DNA from: Vitis vinifera
Taxonomy: Eukaryota; Streptophyta; Magnoliopsida; Vitales; Vitaceae
Length of the DNA: 64,000 nucleotides
Direction: 5' to 3'
NCBI RefSeq assembly: GCF_030704535.1
Contig: NC_081820.1
Location: 27,075,001 to 27,139,000, forward strand
Under the pieces are notes generated by a model. It did no database searches. It saw nothing but the letters and a program-made list of their open reading frames with translations, and was not told the DNA's origin. The position numbers and the translations under genes were made by a program. This document shows positions 14,401 to 27,800 of this stretch, one piece after another. Positions within the stretch are counted from its first letter, which is position 1, and each line of letters begins with the position of its first letter.

Positions 14401-15169
14401 CTTAATGGCTTAATTCGCTGCTTGACCTTACATTGTAGTAGGCATGGTCATGTGAAGAGCAGGGCAACTCAACCTTACCCACCTTTTTTTTCCCTGCTTT
14501 GTTTGAGCGCCCTCAGTCAAACTGAACCCACAAAAAACCCATATAAAATTCAACCTGGTGGTTGGCTATCCTATTGTTTATTAGCATGCCAATCTCTATA
14601 TCTACTTATGACTGAAGTACTAATCTAATCCATTAGCAGCCATCTTGTTATGACCCAAGGACCAATCCAATTCTTCACCAGCCCTTATTTTGGATATAGA
14701 CCATGTGAAGACTTCTATGTGCTCCTTCTCTGGTGATCGTTCCTTCTGTTTCTTAATAGTTGTTTTTGGTATGTTTTTGAAGGTTAATGCATTCCCCATC
14801 ACTGTCATGTTTGGCATGTGCTCGATTTTCCTCTTTGTGGCATCTATCTTGCAAAGGCGGCTCATGGTGATTGCTGACAAGTCAAGTAAGTATAATCCTT
14901 GCACCGTAATCTTGCCTATGTAACGAGCTTTAAACTTAGCATGCAAGCAAGCCCAGTCTCATTTGAGCCTTATACATGACATATGATTGTCATGTGGACA
15001 AGATGTAGAAAATTTCTAATCCATGAATCGATATAGGCTCTATTCAACCTCCCATTTTTATGGTTTCTTGATACTCACGACTGGCACTATTTTCATATTC
15101 ATTACAGAGACAGAAGATTGGGCATCAATGAAGGACAAAAATATGGAGGCAGAGCCATTGAACATCTGA
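11426..15169 (+). CDS. MFS transporter, molybdate-anion-transporter-like (MFSD5 family)
   Basis: Polytopic membrane transporter of the major facilitator superfamily, related to Chlamydomonas MOT2 and animal MFSD5. Exons are 11426-11576, 12365-12509, 12604-12772, 13045-13315, 13821-14086, 14176-14391, 14783-14885 and 15108-15169, giving 460 aa with all phases consistent. Twelve or so hydrophobic segments can be read. The MFS loop-2 signature appears as GSLADKQGRKRA (around residues 95-105), and VGRVLGGIATSLLFSAFESW is a family block. The first helix at residues 4-18 may act as a signal anchor. The C-terminal tail is short and charged. Molybdate transport is inferred from the family name; substrate is not shown by the sequence, and in plants most copies are untested. 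Confidence 0.9.
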
Positions 15170-17327
15170 GTGACATGCCCAGATGACAGACCACAGAGAT
15201 TTTTTGAAGGGTGAGAACAAGCACCGGATTCATTCCATAAACGGATTGAAAATCTTATTTAATTGAAGCTGTAATTCAATTTTATTATGAGGACCACAGA
15301 CAGTGTATAAGAAAACAGTGGTCTGCCCAGCAAACAAAATGGAGGTAGGGCAGGGAGGAAAGCAAGAGCCACTTAAGCTTTTTATAATTTCATTTTTACT
15401 GTCAGTAGATCAACAGAGTAGCGCATAAAAGCTTGTTAAATGCTCTCTTTTGTAATTTTGATGCTTTTGTAATTCAGATGCTATTCTTTTTTATATATCT
15501 GGTTTTAGAATCATTACTGAATGAGAGTAGTACTTGAATTTTTTTCCACCTGTTTCCCATCAGCTATGTTTGTTAATTGGAGCCTGAAGAATTTGTAACC
15601 AGATTTGCAGCATATGGAACCATGTTGTTACCATATTCCTTAATTTATCAAACTAATGCGGGGATTATAGGAATGTTCAGCAAAACTTTGCGATTACCCG
15701 GAAAAACTTGGATGCTATTGGCAGCCTGCTAAATTATGCTTAACTCATTTATTAAAGTAACTGCTCGGTAATGGCATGGTCTTTTTGGCCTCTTTCACCT
15801 GTGATAATAAATGGTTTCTGCAAGTTCAGTATGCCGGTCTTTAGTTTGGTTTCAAGCTTTTCTTAAAATGCCATTGGAGAAGGGGAAGGACCATTGAAAG
15901 CCTAGAACACACTTGTTGTCTACTTATAATAATATGATGTTAAAACAGTTGCTTGATCATTTGTTTGTAAACTCAAATATGAAAATTAGTCTATTTTGTA
16001 TGAAAATATTATGCATTTATATTCAAAACAATATTCTAAAAATATGTTTGCTATGTTTTAAAAAACTATCATATTCTTAAAACTATTCTCAAAAAATTAT
16101 TTTCCAAACAAGCCCTTTGCATTTCTCTTAGCACATTTTGCTTTAATCTGAATTTAACTTAAAATTTGAATACAGATGAATGCATAAATGTAAATGATAT
16201 GTTTAATTTTATTGGCTTCTATTTGAAAATTAAATAACAAACCAATAATGTAATTTGTTATTCTAACAAAAACCGGCAAGTATGAGTTATTTTAATAAAA
16301 TTAAGAGTATTTATTATATATAATCGGGGAATGCTTAAATATTACTCTTAACTACGAGCCGATGGATTTAAGCTACGAGAAATGAATGGAGCAAATGAGA
16401 TGGTTACATTATCAATGATGGTAAATATTCAAACCAAAGTGATCAGATTGCATACCAGAGCATAGATTAGATACAATTTCAGTTATCGATAAACCAATTA
16501 CAGTATTCTGCCGCGTTTGGCATCTGTTGAAGCAACTTCCAAATCCCCAATGAAGAAAAGGATCTTGTCCAGAATCCCCAAACAGGGTTCCTCTCCATTT
16601 GAGCATCCTTCTCCAATAAAGCCTGTTTCTGAACTGAATGAACAATTAGTTGCCCCCTTTCTTTGTCTCTTGGAACCTAGATGGTGTTGGATTTCGCCTT
16701 GGTGGACAAGGTAGTAGTCGCCGACACCTTCTCTGATTATCTTCAGGCCCCTGGAAACATATACTACATGGTTATCTTTATGTTGAAGAACTATGAGGAT
16801 ACAGCTTTTCACAAACCCAAGACAATGCTAATGGTGCAGAATATAATTGAGTAGAAGTCCTTTCTAATGCCCTCAAGCTAATTCACCTTTGATATAGAGC
16901 AAACTTATTTAGACTTGAGCTCGTAGTTTTAGAAGGTGTAAAAGTCTCTTTTAGGCTTAGGAGCAACATAAGGTGCGTGCTTGAAGAAAGTGAAACATGA
17001 CTTACGATGTATACCGGTTTTATAGAATATGATCCAAAAATCCAATCCAAGTAACAAAGGTTTAACATTCTAAATATTTAAAAGAAGTGTTCAACAAAAG
17101 GATAATGAAATTATATAAATTTCAAATACAATTAGAAAGTTTATGAATAGAAGTGTTAAAAAGGGGAAAATAAAGTAAACAAAACACATCTCTCAAACAA
17201 GGAGCATGTCTTAGCAAGCAAGAGGCTATAACCAAGTAGTGGTTAAACCTTGAGTCTAGGCGCACTTTAAGCATGCCTTTAACAACTGTGCTAAAGCTCT
17301 GCATACACCCAAGCCTAAAATTTGTAT
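15170..17327. other. Intergenic region downstream of the MFS gene
   Basis: Starts with the MFS 3' UTR (to roughly 15,500-15,900). The remainder is AT-rich and holds no gene I can support. A less AT-rich patch at 16490-16810 has overlapping open frames on both strands but no recognisable family. Confidence 0.5.
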
Positions 17328-17553
17328 ATTTAAGGGTGTGTTTGGAATATCGGAGTAGAGAATGGGAATAGGAAATGGAGTGCATTTCCCACTTATCAAT
17401 ACTTTTGGATTACGATTAGAAATGGGAATATGAATCAAAAATTCATTTTCAGATTCTTTTAAGGATTTTGATTCTTGTTCGAGACAAGGTATTGTGACTC
17501 TCCTCCATTCCCATTCCAATTCCTTTCCTATTGTCACAAATCAAATGCAAACT
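17328..17553. repeat. Degenerate MITE (GTGTGTTTGGAAT-type ends)
   Basis: The left end GGGTGTGTTTGGAATATCGG faces a degenerate inverted right end near 17500-17553, with GGGAAT/ATTCCC-rich inner arms. The same terminal style is seen at 38453-38668. TTA precedes the left end, as in Tourist/Harbinger MITEs. Confidence 0.5.
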
Positions 17554-17699
17554 AAGGGTTTTCTTCCTTTCTTCTAAGATTAGACAGAGGTATCTAGTCA
17601 ATTTGCTACCAAAGCTTTGCTCTTGACCAAGGTATAACATCATATTACATAAATTATTTTCAATCATTTGATAATTTTAGAATTTAGCACAAAGAGTGT

Positions 17700-19047
17700 A
17701 TTAGAACACTGAAATAGGGAATGAAAATATAAATAAAAAAATTCTCATAAAAATTAAAACTTGCTCTAGTAAGGATTTGCATTCTTTATTAGTGATTCCG
17801 AGAAAGGTGAGTTTAAGGCTTGCAAAGGTACAAAGAGACTTCTTGTACGGTGGAGGAGCTATAGAGAAAAAACCTCACCTAGTGAGTTGGGCTAAAGCTT
17901 GCGTGGAGAAGAAAAAAGGGGGCATAGGCATTAAGGATTTTTATATCCTTAACATGGCGCTTTTAGGTAAGTGGGGATGAAAGTTTGCCCTTGAAAGGGA
18001 TTCTTTGTGGAAGCAGGTGATTGTTCAGAAGTTTGAAAGCAGAACCCACTTCCTTGTTGGGAATGGGAGGAGAATCAAGTTTTGGCTAGACAAGTGGTGT
18101 GGCGAGATATTGCTAAAAGAGTCTTTCCCACATTATTCATTATTGTCAATTCAAAGGATGTGTGGGTAGCTGATATGTGGGAGTAAAACGGGAACCTGGG
18201 TCATTAGCATCCCAATTTCTCTAGATAGTTCCATGATTGGGAGTTAGAGATGGTGGAGATCTTTCTTTGGAATATCCAAAAACATTCAATTAGACATAAT
18301 GTTGAGAATACAATGATTTGGTCAGGTACAAGAAACGGAAAGTTCTTCATTAAAGCTCTCTATTCTTACTTGGACTCTGGGGGTGCAAAGGCCTTCCCAA
18401 CCAGAGTCATTTGGAACCCATGGGTCCTGTTGAGAGTGGGTCTTTTTGCTTGGTAAGCTACTTGGGAAAGAAGGGAAAGTGTCACTAGTAAATAGATGCT
18501 TTATGCGTAAACAGGAGGAATCCATTGATCACTTACTTCTGTATTGTGCTATAGCTGGTCTACTTTGGCAATTGGTTTTTTCCTTATTTGGGTTACAATG
18601 GGTGATGTGTTCCTCAGTCAGGATGATGTTGCTAAGCTGGAATGGGGCTCAGGTAGGAAAAAAGTGGCAGAAAGCTTGGTTAACTGCCCTTTTGTGTCTT
18701 TTCTAGACCATTTGGTGTGAAAGAAATCAGAGGGCTTTTGAAGACATGGATCTTTGGATCATTTGCTAAAATCCTCTTTTCTACTTTCCTTTAAGGATTA
18801 TGTTAGACCTCATTTAGAAGGAAAGTCTATGTCTTTGATCGATTTTATTGATTGGTTAGGTGCTAAGTAATTGTTGGGCAGGTGTTTTTTTCCATTTTTG
18901 TCCTCTCCTATCCCTTCTTTTTTCGTTTGGCTCCCTTTGTATACTCCTGGTGTACTTTGGCAACCTTTAGCTGTTCCACTTTTGTACCAACCTCCTTATT
19001 GCTATTTTTATCTATTCTGATATGCTTATTAACAAAAAAAAAAAAAA
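17700..19047 (+). mobile_element. 5'-truncated, dead L1-type LINE
   Basis: The C-terminal part of a plant LINE reverse transcriptase is readable but broken by stops and frameshifts. QRDFLYGGG, KKPHLVSWAKAC and KKGGIGIKDFYILNMALLGK lie at about 17830-17970, then NGRRIKFWLDKWCG, then a zf-RVT remnant (NRCFMRKQEESIDHLLLYC) at about 18490-18550. The element ends in an A run at 19033-19047. Endonuclease and most of the RT are missing, so it cannot move by itself. The 5' boundary is estimated. Confidence 0.85.
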
Positions 19048-19359
19048 GGGATTTTGATTCGTCCTATGGTTCACCTTCTAATTCTGCATGCCAAACACAC
19101 CTTTTAGGGTTATTCCGTTTTTCATTTCCTTTACTAAGATTGGACAAAGAACAGAATTGGTTCTCTGGCGCTGTGCTCACGTCCAAGGTACAATGTTATA
19201 TTACATTAACAGTTTTCAATTATCAATGTTGTATCTAAGATTGGAGAAGGGAAATAGTTTGGTTTTCTAATCAATTTGCTCAACATTATTACTCAGTGAT
19301 GTTTGAGATGCAGGAAAAATTAGCCATTGCAATCAACCACAATTAGGAAGGCTTTCAAC

Positions 19360-20572
19360 TTACAATCCAACTCGATCACACCGGTCTTGTGCTTCATACA
19401 CATCTTTCCATGATTTCAAACCAGTAGGGGCATAGAATGCAGCACGATCTTCTCCCCATCTCTCCTTGAATAGGTTTGACCATAGAATGTTGTCTGAGGC
19501 CAACACCTTCCACTTCCTGCAAACTTTATATGAAATCAAACAGCCATGTTTGTTAATTTATCAAACAAACCTTATCAACTAGCTAACATTGAGAATTCAA
19601 GCTGTGAACTCAGCAACAAAAACAAGGAAAGGAAAGGAAAGTCTGTGGATCCAGAAAATTAGATGATTTTTGCCAAGAAGAAGGTTAGGGTGAAAAAATG
19701 GGTGAGTTTAAATCAAGTTGAAGGGTTGGTTTCAGCTATTAGGCAGCTGAGAAAAGGTGGGAAAGAGGGAATTGAAAGGTTTAATCAAAATAGTTTGAGA
19801 TTCAGGAAAACAAAAATTTCCCCTAATTTAATGATCAGAGACTGAATTGATGTGATCTTCATTTTTTCTTTCTTTCTTTATTCTGAACCCAAAGCAATAT
19901 CATGTAGAGCATTCAAAATCTGCTTTTGCTTCACTCCCTTCGGTTTTCTTAGTAACCAAACAAGGTATCAAGAAATCAGGACGAAGAATTACACAATTCC
20001 CGGCGAATTCAACACAAACAATAGAACACTCAATCTGAAATTTACAAAGAAAGACGGAAATGCTAAAAACTAAAACACTTAAGACCCAGAATTCTATTCA
20101 CTCATTTACTTCCCAGCTTTCCCGGCAACCAAACTAGGTCTGAAGGGAAAAAAACAAACAAATTGCAAAATTTAAGGTAATTCAATACGCCCATCTCATA
20201 TCTCACCGCAAAACCGAGAATTCAACGCACAAAACTTGCCACCAAATTGAGAATTCCACACATAAACCACAACAATTTAAGAAGAAAAAAATGAAAAATA
20301 AAAAATAAAACCAAAATCAAAAAACAATATTCAACATATACCCATCTTAGATCTCACCACAAAACTGAGAATTCAACACAGGCAACACAAGAATTGAGCA
20401 ATTGATAATTCAACCCAAAAAAACACAAGAACTCAATTTGCAGAAAAGGAAAAAAAAATTAAAAAAAAATTAAATTAAATTATATTCACTGACCTTGAAG
20501 AGAAGTTGCAAGGTTCTGGTGATCCAACAAGTAGAAAATCTTGAGACAGAGATCTCCTGGCAATCTCTCCAT
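19360..20572 (-). CDS. Short F-box protein
   Basis: F-box proteins bind SKP1 and bring targets to SCF ubiquitin ligases. Two exons, 20572-20494 and 19523-19360, join in phase to an 80-aa protein. It begins MERLPGDLCLKIFYLLDHQN, continues with VCRKWKVLASDNILWSNLF (together a full F-box of about 45 residues), and ends KSWKDVYEAQDRCDRVGL. The acceptor is AAAG before TTTGCAGG; the tempting CAG six bases later breaks the frame. No substrate-binding domain follows. That agrees with a small conserved plant F-box family I recall, but truncation is also possible. The 970-bp intron is large for such a small gene. Confidence 0.75.
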
Positions 20573-20972
20573 TTCCGAGTTCTACAATTTGTATGGTTCA
20601 TGCAGACTCCATCATATCGTTTCTGTTGAACATATAATTTCAACTCACTTGTCAGGTGAAATGTGAGTTGTGTTCACGACTTTCGCGAGTATCTTATAAT
20701 TGGAACTCGCTGTAAGAGTACTTTGGGTTGAGGTTGAGAATACGAAAGCTTGCATGGCCCGTGAATAGAGCCGGTATCTTGAGAACGTAAAGTACCATTT
20801 AATGTTTTTGCCACGTGTCTGAAATTTTTACCGCGAAAATTGAGAATTTTGCTGGGAGAAAAGTTCAAATATTTTTATTTTTATTTTTGGCAATGGGTTT
20901 AAAACAGAGGTGTGCTTGATGGTGGAAAAAATAAAAAACAAATATTTGAAAATTTTAGATTTTATTAAATTA

Positions 20973-21209
20973 GGGTGGTGTTTGTTTTTTTGCTTAAAAT
21001 AATTTGTTTTTATAATTTAAATTATTTATTTTTCTATTTTTTCATAACTTATTATAAACTTTTTCCTAAATAAAAAAAATAATATATTATATTTTTTTAC
21101 TTTTTAATACTTAATAAAAATAAAATACGATAAAAACAAATAACATAATATTTAATACTATTAAGCATAAAAGTTTTATTTAAAATTAAGTAAAAAAATA
21201 AATACCATC
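20973..21209. repeat. MITE, Tourist/Harbinger-like, related to 36995-37216
   Basis: Left end GGGTGGTGTTTGTTTTTTTG and right end (reverse complement) GATGGTATTTATTTTTTTAC are inverted copies around an AT-rich core. The element sits between the F-box gene and the MIP2 3' end. TTA lies at the left border; the right border reads TAA, so the target duplication is not clean. Confidence 0.6.
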
Positions 21210-21879
21210 TAATTTTGAAGAAAATAGTTTTCAATATTTAATTTTAACAAGAAAAAAAATGAAAATAAATTAAATATAATTAAAATTTTATATATTTTAA
21301 AATTATTAAATTTCTTTCCTCCACTTTTTTCTTTTTTTCCTTGCATTTTTCCTTAGTCCCGAATTTTCATTGGCTGTAAAATCGAATGACTAACTCTTCA
21401 TACTTAAACATACATTCCATGGCGTAGAAATAAACTTTGTTAGAGCCATTTCTACACCTTCTAAGAAGCATTACTCCTAGAAATTTTAACAAAAAAAATA
21501 TTTGGGGACAATTTTGTTTGAATTTCCAAGATTATTCGCTGGATTTACAAAAATTTCAGGCTGATTAGGCTGAAATTTGCAAATTCTCCTAACTCATCAA
21601 ATGAATATACCTTGAACTAATATTTGAAAACCAACAATGCACCAACTGTAAATTGTAATGCAAATGTATTCTTCTGGGTGAAAGAAAAAGAATCCATATT
21701 TAGTGTACAAACTCAAAACCTATAAATTCTTAGAACTCAAACACCCTCCAACAACCTCTCCTTAATTTAGAAAAAAAAAAAAAAATGGACAAAAGAATTG
21801 TCCAAATCTGTAGGACAGTGTATACAAACCCTAAAATAGTTGTAATTCCATGTTCAAACCAACTTCCAAGAAAACCCTT

Positions 21880-24800
21880 CTACCTAACATTGCTGGAAAG
21901 GGATGCCAATGCAGATTCGATGGAATTTCGCAATTTCCCTCTCAAGCTGGAAACAGTATTTCCCAACGTGTCACAGGAACCAGTCTCTTGGGGATCGAAC
22001 TCCTTACCCTGCAAGGCTAGGAGCTCCCTTTCCAAGTACCTGCTAAGACTGGAATCGGCGATGTTGATGAGACTGAGGGCAGCATTTGTGTGCATGAATT
22101 TTGTGAGGAACAGGCCTGCTAGAATCGACTGGTCTGCCTTGACAAGCTCTGAGATGAAACAAGGGAAGAGAGTTCTTCTGAAGAGAAGCAGAATGGGATT
22201 GTTTGATTCTTGATGTTTGAGCTTTGATAACTGGGCTTCTTGATACTGGCGAGAGAAGTTTCCAACCAAATAGCAGAGATAAGAGAAGGTGGTACCATAG
22301 GAAGATTGGGTGATGATATTTGATATGATCCCGGATGATAATATAAGGAGTAAAAGCTCATGGTCTCTGCCAATGGTGTCTGAGATGCCTCCTTGTTTTA
22401 GCTTTTCTTCAACTGAATTTGCACACTGCAGCTGCATTGCTTCATAGGGCAGTAACAACACCATCTTCAGAGCAACAAAGCAATCCACCCCAAGTACTGT
22501 CTGGGTCAAGCTCTGGGCATCATCTTCATCAAGCAACATTCCATTTGATTTTGTCAATGACCGGTCGATCAGTTTTAGCAAATCGCTGAATCGAGATTGC
22601 ATAATGAGTTTTTTGAAGATTTCCATCCAACAGGCATGTAAAGGATGAACAGAGAAGGAACTCTCTTTGTTCTTTTCCTTCTCAGCCGGTTCTTCCTCCT
22701 GAAAGCTTTCCCAGCCCTCATCCCAATCCTCACTGCTCCAGTTGTTTCCTGTATCATGTGCTTCTGGAGAAGTTTCAAAGTCCCTCTCAATCACAAAAAG
22801 CCCTTCCCATTCACCTAAAACAGCAAGCAGAGCATCAATATGAGGATCCGTGGTGGCAGCTCCACACAATCTTGAGAAGCGTGAAACTGCCGCATCCACA
22901 GTCAAAAGATCATCAGGGGTAATTTCTATGCTGGATGAGATGGCTGCTACCAGCTGGGATGATTTAAGGGCAACCAAAGTACTCGTAAACCTGCTAGATG
23001 TATCTGCATGATCTGGGAGTCCTTGATTGGTAGTAGTCTCGCTGCTTTTACTTGTGAAGTGCAACTCATGCCAATCTTCCCATGGAAGAATGTTAGATTT
23101 CAGCTCAGCAGAAAAGCCTTTGATATTTCCACCTGAGATGAATTGCATAAGCTCTAGAGCATAAACTCGAACATGACTTGGTAGCTCCAAGTTATCAGAA
23201 AACATGACTATTCTCTCCCAAACTGCATGCCTGACCCTCGTCAGGTCCTCCAAATTACCTTCCAATTTACTCAGAGATGATAACAAACGATGTAAATTCT
23301 GGTGTTCATGGGATTCAGCAACCAAGTTCTGTAAAATGGGGTCCAATATATTTAAATAGAGATGGGGAAGATCCTGAACACCATCAAAGTTTCCTTCCAT
23401 GTCAATTAACAAAGTTGAGCTGGATGGACACTTCAATGCTGCTTCAGAAAATACTTCTGCAATGGCTCCAAATCTGCAACCAGAGAAAACCATAGCTCTG
23501 CAAAAGAAGAAAACCTCAACAGCAGATCCACCTACCAGACCATAATTGACATAGCCAAGAACAGTATTCCAGCCCTGACTGGGGGAGACACTCTCCTCCA
23601 TCACCAACCTTATGAAAACCTTGAGACACTTCGTTAAACTCTCTGGATCAAACTCGAGTTTTTCTCTTGAAGTTTCATGGGACACAGTTTCCATCATATC
23701 ATCAGTCAGTTTGATCCAAAAATTTAAAAGCACAATGAGGCAGTCCTGCCATGTTGAGTTATCAGGTAGACCCTCTGAATAACCCTTAAGAGGAATGATC
23801 ACTGTGAAGTATCTCTTCATAATGTCCAGAGAATCTGAATGTCCCAAGACTCTGATATACAGTCTGCAAGAATCATAGTTCTGCTCAAGTTCACTAATTA
23901 AGCTCTGAAGGTTTTCAGGGTTTTCAATATGGTTATCAGTTTTAGCTCTAGCCTCCAAAGCCATCAACAAGCTCAGAACATGGTGTTTGTATACATCCTG
24001 CCATGATATGAGACCCTCAGGCATCGGGTTAGTATACATGTTGACAAGGTTTTGCACCATTTTTGCCAATGCCTCCAAGCTATGTTCATCAATGTGATTG
24101 AGAACTTCACTTTTGAAGCATTTGATGTTCAAACCACCTAATACAGCAATATTTTTGAAGTTAAGATTCTTAATAAAGGAGACTCTTCTGCATTCTTGCT
24201 CAACGACCTTGTAAAAATGAGCTAGCCCAATAGTAGATGCTTGTACTGGCTCAGAATGTATAACTGGTAATGGTTGTTTGATTTCTTCCAACTTCAAGTA
24301 GCAATCAGAAAGCAGGCTATATATGTAAGCAAGGCGTGGTTTGTTGCTTCCATCAATTGCGGGGTAGATAATCAAGGAAATGATCTTGATAGCTTCAACA
24401 GCACAAGCAAGCATTTCACCCTTAACTTCTGAAAATTCAGCTATGATATCATCTTCAGACCAAACCTCAGAAATAAGGACAGAGTTTAGGAACCGCAATA
24501 GCATCTACAAGGAATTAAAACAGATTCCATTAATAGATTAAAATAGGCATGCATTTTACTTCTAAGATTATGCTTTGAAAGATTAATATATGCAAAACTG
24601 CATACCTCAGTGTGATTCAAGCCATATGTATCAGCTAATTTCAATACATCCTTCAAAATATGTTTCTTCTCCAACTTTACTGATTCAATTAGTGAGAGAA
24701 CAACACTCTTAATGTAGGCAAAATCCCCAGACAAAAAGCGGGCAGTTTCCACTCCAGGAATTATTTTCTCTAATACTCTAGAATGATCTGCTAAGCGCTT

Positions 24801-27800
24801 CTGCTCTTCTAATTTTAGTTTCCATTCTCTCCAAAAAGTAGATTGTACTTTGTCAAGTTTGTCTATTTCATCTGAATTCAAAAGATTGGACATGAGAAAT
24901 CATATAATAATGTAATAGCTTGGAAAATAACACAAACAATATCCTCTTTCAAGTAATTTTTTGAAAACCACAAGCATTGTAAATGAAAGTGTTCCATTCT
25001 AGATTTTAGGAGTCAAATAAAGCAGAAAGAAAATCACCCAAACTATGTGACATGTGCTTCTCCTGAAACTTCCTCAGCAGCAGCTCCCTCCTCTGGGCAG
25101 GACCTTCACACTCAACTCCAGAGCTGTGTACTAAACTATATGTCATCCCCACCTTCATCATGCTAGAAATTTCTTGATAATCCAATCTTGTTTTCAGCTG
25201 CTCTTCTATTATTTCAATCCCATTAAAGGCATCCACAAGATTTAGCAGAAAGGAGCAACCCATGAGATCCTCATCCCCAGTAACAGGTGGTTCTATAATT
25301 GATTTTGCTAGAGAGGCAATCAGATCATCTCTAGGAGCAAAACCATTCCTTGCCAACCAGGACAGAATGCTCAATATAGCTTCAGTTCTCACACTTATGT
25401 ACTGCTTTCCAGGAATTGAGCTAGGAATATATTTCTTACCATGTTCTGTTTTCCTACTCAATTCAAGCAACCATGGAAGCTGCAATGCAGCAAAAGACAA
25501 AATTTTTCCATTCTCTCTCAAAAGAGATTCCCAATCAGTCCCATTTTCCAAGGGTAAATCTTTAGCAACAACAGAAAGCATGTTTTTTATGTCATTGAAA
25601 TGATCTTCTTGATCAACATTGTCAACCCCTTCAACTAGTTTAGAGCAATCTCTTAGATTAATAATATCTTGAATACTGTGAACTGGAAGTGAGATAACAG
25701 AGGAACCTTGAATTGAGAAATTGGGAGGATTTGTCCCTGTCGACATCATCAATGTCTCACACTGGCCTTGCGTATCTAGATCTTTCCATGCATGTAGCAG
25801 TTCACCAATGGATTCCTCATCACAATGACTCAAGGCAAAACCCAGTAGCTGCTTTCGAGAATTTATATCCATGTTTTCAAGAGCAGGACCCCTTGCTATA
25901 GCAGCACATAAGTCCCAAATGGGACCATGTCCTTTCTTTGCCAAACTAAGGCAGAGATCAAAGGCCAATTGTAGATCACCAGCAACCGCAGCTTCTCTTG
26001 CAATAGCTTCTTCAACAGCTGATACATCATCCTGAGAATTCAATCCAAGGAGTTTGGCAATTTCAACGAGTTCATCAACCTGCAGATAAGCTCCAGCTTG
26101 ACTTGTTATTGCCATTTTAATGATTTCCATAGGATCTTTTATTTGCCTAAATTGCATTGGCAAAAGAGTGACTCCTAGTTCTGGAAGTTTAACAGTGAGA
26201 GCATCAATTACATCAGCCTCTGCTTTGACATTTCTACTACCTGGAAAGAGCTTCAGACATTCCTTAGCCTTCCAGATCTGAAACAAGTTACAGCAGCATA
26301 ATCAGTGACGAATTTGAATGGGGATATTTTGCGGCAAAGATCAGAGTTAGAATATATTTAACTTTTAACAAAATTAGATTTTTGAGAATGTCTCAATCAC
26401 AATAACATTAAATTATATTGATCATGCTGCATATTCAGGAAGACAACCCCTGGTGTATCTCATTAGTTTTTTATGACAACAGTGAAGTAGCTGTTAATTA
26501 TAAGTAACACTCATGGAAGTTTAGAATCTCTAGGTTTTTAAAAATACACAGGATCTAAACAGTATACATGAAATGTAATTTTGTACATTATAGCTATTAA
26601 TGAGGTTTCCTGTGCTTGAATAAATCATAGGATTAACATCACAGAAATACTCCATTGGTAAATCTGCCAAACCTAGACCTTGTGGTCCATGTTTAGCAAA
26701 TTTCCAACCTCCCTTTAGGGTGGACTGTGTCATCAAAGCAAAATTATAAATTTACTGGTCTAATAATTTTGTACATTGAAACCAACTCATCAGGACTAAA
26801 ACTTTTGAAAGGGAAAAAGTTGCAAGATGGGTTTTGTGTATCCAAGCTAGAAAAGGAGAGGTGAAGAATGTGGACAATAAAATAACAAGTAGCCTAGCCA
26901 TTATGAATTCACCTAGAATTGCATAAACATGATCATTTCCATAGCTTTTCTGCTGCTAGGTTGGATCATGTACCACATCCACACCAAAATGAAATCAGCA
27001 TCAGAAGGGAATTATCATGTCATGTATGATGTCCAATTTTTTGAATGTGTGTTGTGCAAGAACTCACAACAATAGGACTACAAGAAAAAGAAGTGCAACG
27101 ATAAGGAAAGCAGCATCACGATGTGCTGATGCGATTCTATAGCTTCCCAAGCAGACATAAAACCATGTATGAAGTTTGCCGTATTAATAAATTACAATTT
27201 AGAATCTTGAATATGTATTAATCCATTCCTTAAATACTCCTAGACAATCATAGAATATAACCTGTTAATGACTTACTTCGGAGCAAGCGAGACTTGAAGC
27301 TGAGAAAAAATACTCTCTTGCAGCTTGAATGACTAGATTTTCTGCCTTCTCTGATGCCAAAGAAACTGGACCAGTACCCTTTAGATAATTCCTTGCGAGA
27401 GAAAACTTCCCAGCTTTCAGCAGTCCCCTACAGAATTCAGTCAACATATACTCTAGATCCAGAAAAGGAAATACTTTTTCTTGCAAGTACTGCATATCAC
27501 GCCACATGTTTGCCCAATCATTATCTGACCGGCTGGGCTGTCGACGAACAAATTTTGAAAGTATGAGACGAAGAATCTGTTTTACACCCTTTTCATCTGA
27601 ATGTGCCTCTACAAAGAAATTTAATGGCTTTGGAACCTGAATACAAATACGTGCGATTAAACACTAAGTCTACCTGTCACAGTCAATTATATGCATAATC
27701 ATCAACAATATACTACAGTAATCATGAATCGCAGCATGAAATGGCTCCTATCATTTTTGACACAATGTTAGAATCAGGAATTCCACGTTGCAAATATATA

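Noticed and set aside
17463..19060. GGATTTTGATTC as an ordinary LINE target-site duplication
   Set aside because: Similarity runs on well past 12 bp and with divergence, so it looks like a longer, older duplication.
21785..22213. 142-codon plus-strand open frame
   Set aside because: Antisense shadow of the last MIP2 exon.
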